Below, piece by piece: positions 21,261 to 31,649 of a stretch of DNA of 64,000 nucleotides. The notes under the pieces were generated by a model. It worked only from the letters and a program-made list of their open reading frames with translations. It was not told where the DNA came from and made no database searches. A program made the translations under genes and the position numbers. The stretch spans positions 1,240,001-1,304,000 of the forward strand of contig RCSZ01000014.1 in the NCBI GenBank assembly GCA_014898425.1, read 5' to 3'. Origin of the DNA: Botryotinia globosa (taxonomy: Eukaryota > Ascomycota > Leotiomycetes > Helotiales > Sclerotiniaceae). How positions within the stretch are numbered: the first letter of the stretch is position 1; every line of letters begins with the position of its first letter.

Positions 21261-23131
21261 ATGACAGACCCCGAGAAAACACCCCGAGAATCAAGTTCCT
21301 CGGATAATTTCGATGGGACGCCAAAGTCTCCACCTGTTGATACCACCACAGGAAAAGATCTAGAAAGTCAGCATCAAAGAATAGTAGTACCGCCATTTAC
21401 AGCGGAACGGTCCTGACGATCCAGATAATCCTCTCAATTGGCCTGTGTGGAAGAAGAGTTGGCATGTCTTTACTCCAGCTTTGATTTCTTTCTCTGCGTA
21501 TGTATTGTTTTTGTTCTTGTCCCCCTTCATTTCTTTTGGTATCTTGGATACCCTAGAATAAAATCTTGTAAAACGCAATTGTATTGTTGAATTTTGAATT
21601 TGTTTCTAAATTCGGACAATTTCACTTAGGGAAATTAAGACATTCTTTCAAATTACTATTCAAATTATTGTGTTCTCCAGCCCCACCACCCATCAACTAA
21701 CCCACCTCCAGAACCCTCGGCTCCTCCCTCATATCCCCCGCCATCTCCTTCATCTCCCACACCTTCCACACCAGCTCGACCGTCTCCATCCTCCCCCTCT
21801 CCACCTACGTTCTAGCCCTCGCGCTGGGCCCCCTCATCGCAGCCCCCTTCTCCGAATCTCTCGGTCGCAAACCCGTCTATCTACTCTCCGTCCCCATGGG
21901 CTGCGTCTTCACTCTCGGCTGCGGTTTCTCCCAAAACATCGCAATTCTTTCGATCCTGCGCTTCTTCGCTGGTATGGCGTTCAGTCCCGCGCTAGCAATT
22001 GGAGTAGGCAGTATTGCGGACTGTTACACTGCTGAAAAGAGAGCGCGTCCTAGTGCGTGGTATGTTATGAGTCCGTTTTTGGGACCAGCTTTAGGGTGAG
22101 TGTTTGATTTTGATTTTGATCTATCTCTGGAGTTAGAGAATCTCATTAACAGTCTTCAAAATAGACCCGTCATAGGTTCCTTTGTAACTGTCCGCAAATC
22201 CTGGCGCTGGACCCAATGGACATTAATCTTCTTCTCCATCTTTTCTTTCCTCCCTCTCCCCCTTACCTCCGAAACCCTACACTCACGCATCCTCACGCGT
22301 CGCGCCAAATCTCTCAATCAACCTCTCCCAGCCTCTCCATTTCCCTCGAACGCGGCGAAGACAAAGTTCCTCCTAACAGTCACCCTTTTCCGTACCACTC
22401 ACATACTCTGTACCGAGCCCATCGTCGCCTTCCTAAGCCTCTACGTCGCGTTTAATTTCTCCATCCTTTCCAGTTTCATCGCCGCTTTTCCGTATGTATT
22501 CACAACGGTATATTAATTTGATACCGAACAGAATGGATTGGTTTTCCAAGCGGTCGGTGTTGGATGTTTTCTGGCTATCATTACAGTTCTTCTCTGTGAT
22601 ACGTTCTTATATCAGCCTATCGTCAAAAAATCCCACGAAGAAAGGAGATCAGGTATTGTAGCCCCGGAACATCGCTTATATCCTGCGATGCTAGGAAGTT
22701 TTGGGCTGCCGGTTGGGTTGTTTTGGTTTGCATGGAGTGCGAAGGATGATGTTCATTGGATAGTCCCTGTAGTTGGATCCGTGCCTTTTTCGTGGGGAAA
22801 TTTGTCGGTATTTATTGGTGAGTTTTGATCATTCTTTCCTGCCAATATCTGGACACTAACATGCGAGGATGAAGCATCAGCAAACTATCTAATCGATACC
22901 TATCAAGCATTAAATGGAGCATCAGCACTAGCAGCAAATGGGCTTTTGAGATATGTTTCGGGTGCTGCATTCCCGTTATTCATATTGCAGATGTATAAAA
23001 ACCTGGGAATTGGATGGGCAACGAGTCTATTAGGCTTTGTTGTTGTAGGGCTGCTGCCTGTCCCATGGGTATTGTGGATTTGGGGAAAGAAAATTAGAAG
23101 TGGCAGTGCATATGATACCATTAAAGCATAA
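21261..23131 (+). pseudogene. DHA1-type MFS drug transporter, disrupted
   Basis: The exons that carry homology are 21261-21497, 21712-22095, 22165-22817 and 22875-23131. Recognisable elements in order are DDPDNPLNWP before helix 1, SLGRKPVYLLSVP in loop 2-3, FFAGMAFSPALAIGVGSIAD, GPALG-GPVIGSF spanning intron 2, RKSWRWTQW, and the last helices ending in IWGKKIRSGSAYDTIKA. This is typical of 12-helix DHA1 proton antiporters. Two defects are visible. The N-terminal frame (from ATG 21261) runs out of register between about 21384 and 21412; a non-canonical 67-nt intron with a GTTGAT donor could formally repair it. More decisively, an in-frame TAA at 22514-22516 interrupts the continuous coding frame between ...FPYVFTTVY and FDTEQNGLVF. 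No frame-preserving intron removes it. A sequencing error or recent inactivation are both possible. Confidence 0.7.
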
Positions 23132-24067
23132 TCCGAAATGTACCTGTCAGGATATCGATCATATGATCGAGGGGGCATTTTATTATGTACCTACCTACCT
23201 ACCGAGCTAACGAAGCGCTAGCGCTTCTTTATATACCTACGTAGTACTAGCTTCTCATAATTTTAATGATCAAGAACGATTACAACCATAATAGACGAGA
23301 GTACTTTACACTTCTCAAATTGATTGATACAAACAGTGTTCAATGGAGCGGCATATTGATAATGGCTGAGCGTTGAATACTCTTCACCTTGAAGAGAAAG
23401 GAAAAATATTTCGATGTAATGATCAAAGAAGATAGACAGAAACCGGGTATTATTTGGGTTCCAGCAGAATTTTTTTTATTGACAAGGTGTAAAAAATCTC
23501 AAAAAAGGATCATATATGAATCAGGAACAAACGACTTAAATACAAGCCATTGTTATTACACAAATCTTCATCACCCCCACAAGCTGTCAACTCTCATCCA
23601 TGTACAACAAAAACACACATCTCCCCAATACAAAATCTAAAGAAGAAAAATAAACATTTTTCATTTCGTATCCCTAGTAAAAACTCCACCCAGCCCATCC
23701 CAACCATACTTTCGCCCTTGCTTGCGTACGTCCCAAATAAGAAAATATCCTCAAGATATTGTTCCAAAGAAAACCCCCATTTGTCCATCCATGCACCTGT
23801 GCATCCATCGATTAGAGAAAAAGAGCAATATCGCCAATCACCAAGTATAGTGACATGAACTGATGAGTATGTGATAAAAGAGAGGGAGATTTGAAGCCAG
23901 GACAAGTCAATGCTAACCAAACAAAGCAGCCACCCCAAAGTTCGATCTGATACCAGACAAAGACAACACAGAAAGCCACCCTATAACATGTAATTTGATG
24001 ATTACCCTTTTGTTTTTTTGTCTCAAGAATTCTCATATCCTGCCTAGAATTCCCAAAGGTTAATTCT
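23132..24067. other. Intergenic with short palindrome
   Basis: About 0.9 kb between convergent genes. It has (ACCT)n at 23189-23203 and a perfect 16-bp palindrome at 23212-23227 (gaagcgctagcgcttc) just after the MFS remnant. No supported gene. Confidence 0.5.
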
Positions 24068-26750
24068 TCAACCATCGATGACCATACTATCACCCGTCAA
24101 ACCCATGAGACTTTCCATTCCATCTTTGGCACTTTCGATTTCCTTCTTTCCGCCATCTGAATAATAGCCACTTGCATTTCCATTGCCAGTCAACACACCT
24201 CCACCTTCTCTCTCGGTACCGCATAACCTGTATTCATTAGATCCATCTCCCTTAGGTTCAATAATGGCTTCATCAAGTGCCCATCTCGCCAAAAACTTAT
24301 CAACGCCTAATCTGTTCGCCTCTCCTTTTTCCATATGCCTACCAACATGTTCAGTCCAGTCATCCCAGCTACCTGCGCCCTCAAACACGTTTGAGCAATC
24401 TGCTTTAGGGCATGCGGATCTTTGAGGTGGCTGTCTTCTAGTTACCAAACACGAGGCTTGCATTTCCTTGACATGAGTTTCCCATTCCACTTGAAGTTTG
24501 GAGTCTCCTTTGGCAAGAGCTTTCTTGATTGCAAAAGGTGCATGCATACGTCGGAGATGTTGGGTAAATAGATCCTTGCGATTGAATTCGTTGCCTTTGC
24601 CCTCGGCAGTGCTTTGAGGACAAGAAGAGCAGCGATAAAATGTCAAGCAAAGATGCTGAGAAGCAATATGTCGTTTCCACTCATTCTTAGAGCCAAAAGT
24701 GCTCGCGCATCCGGCAAAAGAGAAAGCACACGGGAACGGCCTTGTATGTGCAGCAGCGATATGTTTTCTCAAGGAAGACGAATCTTTAAATGGTGCATGA
24801 CTACACATTGAACATCGGGTATCTTGCTTGGGGCCTTGCTTTTGTGACGATCTCCGGGGCTTGGGTCTAGAGGCAGGTGAATTGAACTCTGAGTTGTACA
24901 TTTGATCTTCGGCTCCAGATTCACCTTGATCTTGAGATGATGCTGATTCTTCCCGGCCACTTCTGGGACCTGGGGAATCTTCGGAAGTTATGTGAGAGTG
25001 GTTTCGATCATTTGGAGTCAGATTATCGTGGCTGAGGTGTCGTACATGACTCAAAGCCTTCAGTTGTTCGGCTGCTTCATGCATCTCTACTGAGGTTTCG
25101 ACGTCTTCTGTATGCTCGGGAAGATTTGCTGTACTAGTATCAGGATACAATACTTGGGGGATTGATTGAGGAGTAGAGTTGATTGGGTCTTGTCTTATAG
25201 ATTCTTGTCGAGAGGGGGTTTGATGGACTACCTCTGGTTGTCTAGCGGGCTCTTGTTGAACTGGTTCATGTCTAGTCATCAGTGGTGTGGATGCAGCGGC
25301 CTCACGAGCTTCAAGTAGTATTTTACCATCTTCCAGCTCCTTGGTAGTTGCGGCTTTGCTCATGGGGGAAATTGCTCCAATCAAATGTTGATAATCTGTT
25401 GTCATGTTGTGAGAATTGATGTAACCCAAGAACAAACAGATTCCTTCGGCGGCCAAAACGTTCCATACCGCGATTGGCATAGAAACGAGGAGGATGGTAG
25501 GTGGTCCGTGGAACATCCCTTCGACTGCGATTTTTGATGCTGCCAAAGGAGTATTGTGAAGCCACTGCTTGAAAGATGCCATGTCTTGACTTGGCTCTCC
25601 AACAAAAGTGGTACAAACTAATGCTCTGACTTCTTCAAAAGTTAGGTCGGAATTCGAGTTGGCCTTGATTGGTTCCTCAATGCTTGATCCTGAGGCATTG
25701 TTCTCTGGTGAATCCGTTGGCGATGCTATCGAAGTGCTTGATCTTGGGGCCTGGCTCAGAGGAGATAGCGAAATACTTTGTAATGATCCAGGGGTCAAGG
25801 AGAAAGATACTGGCATTCGCTCGTTGGCCGAAGCTGCCTTTCCTGCTCCATTTGTAAGTCCAGTGTGTGCCAGAAATCCATTGTGCTTTTGTGAAATGAT
25901 CTCCTCATGGAGTCTTTGCGTACTGAAAGGACGGCCAGTACCAAGTTTATTAAGAGCTTCCGACAAGTGATAAGTAAATGAACGTGTTCCTGGTTCACGT
26001 GTAGCCTGTTCTGGACTATATGCAGCGATACCTTGCTTGATGCCTTGGCTTCCCGCAACAGATGAATCTGTAGTTGCACAAGAATCAAGTAAAAGTAGAA
26101 CATCAGGTTGCGCATCTTCGAGTAAATATTTAATACCTTCCCACTTAAATTTTGGAGCATCTTCGTGTGAATTGCTACTGCATATCAGCGATAAGTCACA
26201 AGGCTCGATAAACTTCCAATCTTACCAGGCCCAATATAATTGATGATCCGATCCCACAAACCCATAACCTGCATAATATACAATTAAAAGATTATTAGGC
26301 GCAGTTGATTCAATATGATGTGCAAGTTGCTTCACAAGTTTAATGTTAGGATTTGGACCACTAGGGATATTCCAGGACTCGGTATGAAAATTAAAGCGTT
26401 CTTGGAAAACCTTCTGCAAGAGCAAAAGATCTTGCTCAACACTCAAATCTTCTTCCCATCGCAACAAAAGTACTGTAACACCCTTATATGGAGATCGATT
26501 TGCTTGCGCATAGATAAGCATTGCTGCATCTTGTAAATGACGGGCGAAAGACTCGAAATCGCTTCGCTCACTCGAAGGTGCGGGCTCTTGTAGGTTCGGC
26601 ATAGCCTTATAATCGTATCTAGCTTGAGGAGACTGAACTGGACGTTAGTAGGATGTACCAGATTCAATGCGATGAATTGTTTACCTGTTCTTGAGTAGAT
26701 TGCTCTGGAACTTTAGGTGCGAGACGTCGTTTCTTGCTGGAAGGCTCCAT
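24068..26750 (-). CDS. Caspase-like plus C2H2 zinc-finger protein
   Basis: Three exons on the minus strand, 26750-26685, 26632-26226 and 26177-24068, giving 860 aa. The first exon encodes a basic, NLS-like start (MEPSSKKRRLAPK). Residues about 45-250 resemble the caspase/metacaspase fold: a strand VTVLLLRWEEDLS, then LLIVYYAGYG, then DVLLLLDSC. The Cys-dyad motif DSC (Cys191) is kept, but the usual HG of YYSGHG is YG (Tyr145), so peptidase activity is doubtful. A long Ser/Pro/Glu-rich linker follows (about 280-600). Residues about 613-705 hold C2H2-type fingers (CSMC...HIAAAH, CAFSFAGC...HIASQH, CSSC...HLRRMH), and a further possible finger lies near 750-775 (CPKADC...HVGRHM). A caspase-like domain joined to zinc fingers suggests a regulatory or cell-death-linked role; this is inference. 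No catalytic function is claimed. Confidence 0.8.
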
Positions 26751-27763
26751 CTCCTTGTCGCACAATGCGATACTAAATGGTGTCAAAGATTTGGAAAAGG
26801 ACGATAGACAAGAAGCAAAGCTCTTTTCGATTATCCAGAGGACAAGATGATTGATTGGGGGATGTTTAGTGAAGCTTGATGGAGGAAGTTATTGTGTAAG
26901 GCTTCGTAGCCTGACGAGGCTCTTTTCGAGGCTGAAGTCTTTAATTTAGCCGAGCACTAGAGAACCTTAGTTCGAGAAGTGGCAAGGTAATATGATAATT
27001 CACGTGATATGCAATTGAATATCTTTGTCTTACAAATATAACTATTAATAAACCTCGGATTAGATTTGATTGAATGTGTTTTCTTCTTGTCAATTTCCAA
27101 ACCGTTTTGAACAGTACTAAAAAGTAGGCAGTGAGGAGTTATGAGCATCACCTATCTTTCTTTGTGAGTACTCGAGATCCTATCCCTCTACAATTGATTT
27201 TGAGGGGGTTGGGTAGCTCGGATTGTGAATGCATTTTCACCCTATCAATTAGACCATCTGACAGCCAATCACTTATATCGAGGTTACTGGGAATTTTCGA
27301 TGTCATAAAGGAACGAAGATATGTTTTTATTATGCTATCTGCATATAAAATTTCAATAACATCTTTGCAGTACCAATTCCTCCAAGGGCGGTGTCTTTAC
27401 ACTCACTAGCGATCCGTTCTCTGTCATTTCCGAGTCCAAGATTTCATTGTCGTACTAAGTATTGTAAATGTTAGGATAGGAGAATAGTGTTGTTTACTTT
27501 GACCACGTAGAATGATCTAAAGTTTAATTGAATAAAGATTCCGAAGCTCCATTGTACTGTGTTAGCACTTCTGCTATCAGTAATGTTCACGCTTAAAATT
27601 GAGAAGAAAAGAATGTAGTTCTTCATGTACTGACATATCACGGCCTTCTTGCCTAACCAGTCAGATCAGCCTCAAAACCCATGCGTTAAAGTACAAAGTT
27701 GCTCAAATTCCTGGCATCCAAAACTTTCCACTCCACTGCTATTCTCGAGAATGCTGAGGTAGA
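26751..27763. other. Intergenic, nothing recognised
   Basis: 1.0 kb between two minus-strand genes. It should hold the promoter of the caspase-like gene and the 3' flank of the kinase gene. No gene-like frame. Confidence 0.5.
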
Positions 27764-29242
27764 TCATCTAGAATGATAGTCATGCTTTTTAATGGCCCAA
27801 ACTGGAAGCGCCTCACTCGGGCTGAAGTCTTCGTCATAATAACCACATTTCTTTACAGTAGGAATAAGTATGTTTTCGAGTTGATGAGCAGCGCCTCTTT
27901 GAGTTACGTTCCAAGCAGTCATTTTCTTGACAACGTTTCTGAGGTAAGGCGAGTAAGACGAGCCGGCGTCCAAGTCGGATCTACGACTTCTTCGAGACGA
28001 CAACCATAGATCAATTTCATCGCGATTTGTTGGATATGATTCGAATTTGAAGTGCGAGAGTGCTCCGAGCCACCGTTGTCCATGCACAAGAGCATTGGTA
28101 GGTCTGCAAAGATTGTATATACAAACCCCGAGTGCATAGAGATCGCTCTCGTGAGTATGATATTGGTTCGGAGGAAAGTTACTAAGATGCCAACTGTTCG
28201 TCGCGGGAGGATCCCAGAGGAGTTCAGGTGCCCAGAAGTGTCTTGTTCCGCAAGCTCCAGATCCCTGCTTATGATTATCAATGGCCAAACCAAAGTCACT
28301 TATGACCAGAAAAGGATACTTCGTGGCTCCGTTCGTCGACCTCGACCGTATGAGAATATTATCAGGCTTCATATCGCGATGTATGATTGGTTTCCAGCCC
28401 TTTGCAGGCCCAGTTCCTCTGTGTTTTTCATTAGTTATGAATGATTTTCCGCCCCAAAGGTAGGAAAGAGCATCACAAAGTCCAACAATAGCGTGCCAAA
28501 CAAAGCGTTCAGGTACATCGACCGCATCTCTTGTGCCCAGACGTTGAGCATGACACTTAATAAGGTCATCCAAGGATCCTAAATCGCAGAATTCAAGAAA
28601 CAATGATGCGCTAGCTGGATGTATGTCATTTGGTTCTATAAACCCATTGATGTATCCGGCGAGACCACCATGCATCACCCTATGAGTTATCCCAATCTCG
28701 ACTACGCCCATTCCAGGTGTTCCATCTCTCAGGGGTTGCAAGTCATCTTTCTTGAATCGCTTTTCGACATAAAGCTTACCCGTACCCTTGAGTCGAACCA
28801 CATGAACTCCGCCATTCATTCCGCCTATAGCGCCATTCCCGGCGTCGAGTGTTTTGACGATTGTATACAAATGTCGTATGTTTTGGTTCCCAATAGCTTG
28901 GCGTCGTGATTTTTCGAGAGTTCCATCGGTATTTACCGTCATAGTTGCAGATTCTCGGACTAGTCTAGAGACACCGAGAAGGGTTGAGTTCATGAGTTCT
29001 TCTTTAAAACGCGGATTGTCATGTGATTGTTCCCCCGTCTGCGTGTTGTAATAATACTCACGAGGATTTGGGACAGACCTATCAACCTTGAGTTGCCAAG
29101 GCTTTGGAATGGGACCCTTCATAGGATGATCGTAAGTCAAATAACCATTGGGACCACGGAAGAAAACTCTATCATAATTATCAAATTGACCAACCCAACC
29201 TGCAGGTAGGTCTGTCATCTCTGGGAGAAGTGGATTTACCAT
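27764..29242 (-). CDS. Protein kinase with N-terminal WW-like domains
   Basis: A single intronless frame of 492 aa. Residues about 12-42 (LPAGWVGQFDNYDRVFF...YDHP) and 48-77 (PWQLKVD...REYYYNTQTGEQSHDNPR) look like two WW or WW-like modules: a leading Trp, aromatic pairs and a Pro in place of the second Trp. The kinase domain follows from about residue 125: a lysine in LYVEKRFKK as the likely ATP-binding Lys, the catalytic loop HRDMKPDNIL, DFGLA, and an activation segment ending CGTRHFWAPE. Spacing and motifs suggest an active Ser/Thr kinase. The glycine loop (GGMNGGVHVV) is atypical. The tail continues to the end with a short helical region. The subfamily is not identified; it resembles expanded fungal kinases rather than a conserved housekeeping one. 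It lies head-to-head with the gene at 29563. Confidence 0.85.
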   Translation of the reverse strand: MVNPLLPEMTDLPAGWVGQFDNYDRVFFRGPNGYLTYDHPMKGPIPKPWQLKVDRSVPNPREYYYNTQTGEQSHDNPRFKEELMNSTLLGVSRLVRESATMTVNTDGTLEKSRRQAIGNQNIRHLYTIVKTLDAGNGAIGGMNGGVHVVRLKGTGKLYVEKRFKKDDLQPLRDGTPGMGVVEIGITHRVMHGGLAGYINGFIEPNDIHPASASLFLEFCDLGSLDDLIKCHAQRLGTRDAVDVPERFVWHAIVGLCDALSYLWGGKSFITNEKHRGTGPAKGWKPIIHRDMKPDNILIRSRSTNGATKYPFLVISDFGLAIDNHKQGSGACGTRHFWAPELLWDPPATNSWHLSNFPPNQYHTHESDLYALGVCIYNLCRPTNALVHGQRWLGALSHFKFESYPTNRDEIDLWLSSRRSRRSDLDAGSSYSPYLRNVVKKMTAWNVTQRGAAHQLENILIPTVKKCGYYDEDFSPSEALPVWAIKKHDYHSR

Positions 29243-29562
29243 CTTGCTGGATCGCCTTAGACAAGAAAGAGGATGATATACTGAACAGCCGTGTTCGAGA
29301 ATATGAAAGTTGTTATACTTCCAGTAGAATTTTTAGGACTTTGAACCGATCGGAAATAGATTGAAGTAAATATACTGATGAGTTGTGCACGGGTTGCAAA
29401 ATTGTCTTGCGATGATTCGTATGTGAATCACCTCTTTAATGCTATGGCTCAAATTGTGAATCGAAATTTGTTCTAGTCATCAATGTGAAGCCAGAAATGA
29501 ATATGAAATAAGAAATTCTAAGAATCCACTCAATCTTTCCCTTGGTATTTTGTGAACAAGAG
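29243..29562. promoter_or_regulatory. Shared divergent upstream region
   Basis: A 320-bp gap between the divergent starts of the kinase gene (29242, minus) and the unknown gene (29563, plus). It probably holds both promoters. No specific element is assigned. Confidence 0.4.
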
Positions 29563-30354
29563 ATGTCGAGCAAGGATAACGTATACAGTTTTGAGCTTTG
29601 CAAGCGCAGAGGGATCAAGAATGGGCCGCATTCAATCATTACCGACTTCAAGCTGTTGAAGGATATGGCAGTAAAGAAAAATATTGCAGCACGAGGTAAA
29701 GAAACAAGGCAGAAAACTCAAGGGGCTCCTTCGAAACGTCTAAGTGAAGAGGATATTCAGCAACACGCCATACCTCATCAAATATATACCTACGACCAGT
29801 TACTGCAAAATTATCGAAACTTCTTCCTAACTGGACCATTGATGAGGTGCTTAGATGCCGACAAAAATATCGACGAAAGACTGGTAGATATATTCATTCT
29901 CCGTTTCATTGTGAAGAGTAACCCTTTTGGACTGACCCGACTAACTTCTGTGTCCATGATCTAGGGAAACGAACTTCTTATGAGATTACGGGAAGAAGTA
30001 CTAAGAAGACCACCAAGTAAACGACCCCGACCTGGCATACAAATGACTTTTGATAACTATCGCAGAGAACTTCAAATCAGAGCATTTTGGGATAACGTTA
30101 GGCTGCAGCTTCAAACTAATGAAGAGGACGATGATGTTAATGAGAGCAAATCAAAGACTTTCTCTGAAGATTCCATAAACAAAGAATTGGTGGATCATGT
30201 GAAATCAAAAGCCCGAGGACTTCGTTCTTTGAAATTAGTAACGAAGATATATGGACGTCGTGATGATGCGAGATTTAGTACATGGCAAGGAGCAACGGGA
30301 AGTGTACATGGCCTTCGCTCCAACAAATTAGCGGCACGACCCCAGAAATTTTAG
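29563..30354 (+). CDS. Hypothetical protein, two exons
   Basis: Exons 29563-29910 and 29965-30354 give 245 aa. The intron starts GTGAAG (a weak donor), has a CTAAC branch and ends CTAG; frame is kept across it. The ATG at 29563 is the first in frame. The protein is hydrophilic and basic/acidic mixed, with no signal peptide or membrane helix. The N-terminal half contains DIQQHAIPHQIYTYDQLLQNY. The second half has a Lys/Arg-Pro patch (RRPPSKRPRPG), an acidic run (NEEDDDVNESKSK) and a basic C-terminus. No domain is recognised. Its end lies 110 bp before the coatomer gene on the same strand. Confidence 0.6.
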
Positions 30355-30464
30355 CTTCAGAGGGTCTCGGCAAGTTCCGACACCCTCGACCAATTCAACA
30401 CGTATTGTTCGAGCGCACCGCATATAATCTTCAACATTGAACATTCAAAGCACAATCATACAAT

Positions 30465-31649
30465 ATGGATCCATTCTCAGCAGAAGGCGAGCTTCTCAAC
30501 TTGCACAATCATTTCCACCAAGGCCAATTTCAAGAAGCCATTGATTTCGATACCAGTGCCCTTTCTCCAGAGAATGCACTCCCAGCGCGGGTTATATCGC
30601 TAAGAGCTCAGATTGCACTTGGACAAGCTGAAGATGTTCTCGCAGACATACAAGGAGAAGATGCCGTTGAATTAAAAGCTGTCGGAGCTCTAGCCGTGTT
30701 TGTGAGCGAGGATGAAGATAGGGGCGTCCAGATGATCACGAAATTGGCGGAGGACTCGAGCGACAATGCGACAGTGCAGGTATTGGGCGGAACAGTTCTA
30801 CAAGCTGCGGGAAAGAGCGAGGAAGCTTTGCAGTTGTTGGGATTGCACCAGGGTAATCGTAAGTACTATACACTTTAGAGTCACTCTATAGTCGCAGAGG
30901 GGGGCTAATGATGTGGATTAGTTGAGGCGGTGGCTCTTATTGTTCAAATCCATCTAGAACAGAACCGTACCGATTTAGCTATCAAAGAAGTTCAACAAGC
31001 TAGGAGATGGGCTCAAGATAGTCTGTTGGTTAACTTGGCAGAGTCCTGGGTGGGACTTAGAGTTGTAGGTTTTCTCGAGTCTAGTATCTAAAGTATCTTT
31101 TACTAACATCACCCAAGGGCGGAGAGAAATACCAGCAAGCATTCTATGTCTTCGAAGAGCTCGCACAAGCTCCATCAACATCCTCAACACAAAGTCTTGC
31201 GGCGCAAGCAATCGCAGAAATACATCTAGGAAGATTGGAGGAAGCAGAAGCAGCATTAGATCAAGCTTTCAGCAAGGACCCCGAGAATGCGGAAGTCCTT
31301 GCAAACAAAGTCGTCTTGAACACAATCTCAGGAAAGGATTCCAGTGATTTGTTAAGGTATGTGTATTTTTCTTATAGGCGCTGCTTTCGTTCCGAGTTAA
31401 TCATAGAGATTGGACATTGGATTTGTGCTGTAATCGTCTTGAATCTTATCTCTCAGAATCATTGGAACGGCAACCCAAGATTTAGCTTATATTTGAACCA
31501 CTTTGCAATGTTACTTTTACTAACATTTGTCGTTTAGTTCATTAGGAAGTACATCACCAGAACACGCATTCTTGAAGGACTTGGAGGAGAAGAGCTCCCT
31601 TTTCGACAAAGCTGCCACGAAATACTCTCCTAAGGTCGCAGCCGCATAA
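30465..31649 (+). CDS. SEC28: Coatomer subunit epsilon
   Basis: Four exons, 30465-30858, 30922-31064, 31118-31356 and 31538-31649, giving 295 aa. All donors (GTAAGT, GTAGGT, GTATGT) and acceptors keep frame. The protein is made of TPR-like helical repeats throughout: LFNLHNHF-type start, HQGQFQEAIDF, LGQAEDVLADIQG, AAGKSEEALQLL, GRLEEAEAALDQAFSKDPENAEVLAN. It ends with a basic SPKVAAA tail. Length and layout fit epsilon-COP, the COPI coat subunit that stabilises alpha-COP at Golgi membranes. The long last intron (181 nt) has a CTAAC branch. This is a housekeeping gene and appears intact. The yeast name SEC28 is used by homology. Confidence 0.9.

Noticed and set aside
22492..22531. 40-nt GTATGT...ACAG intron that would remove the stop in the MFS gene
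   Set aside because: Too short, and its removal shifts the frame out of the transporter similarity into an early stop.
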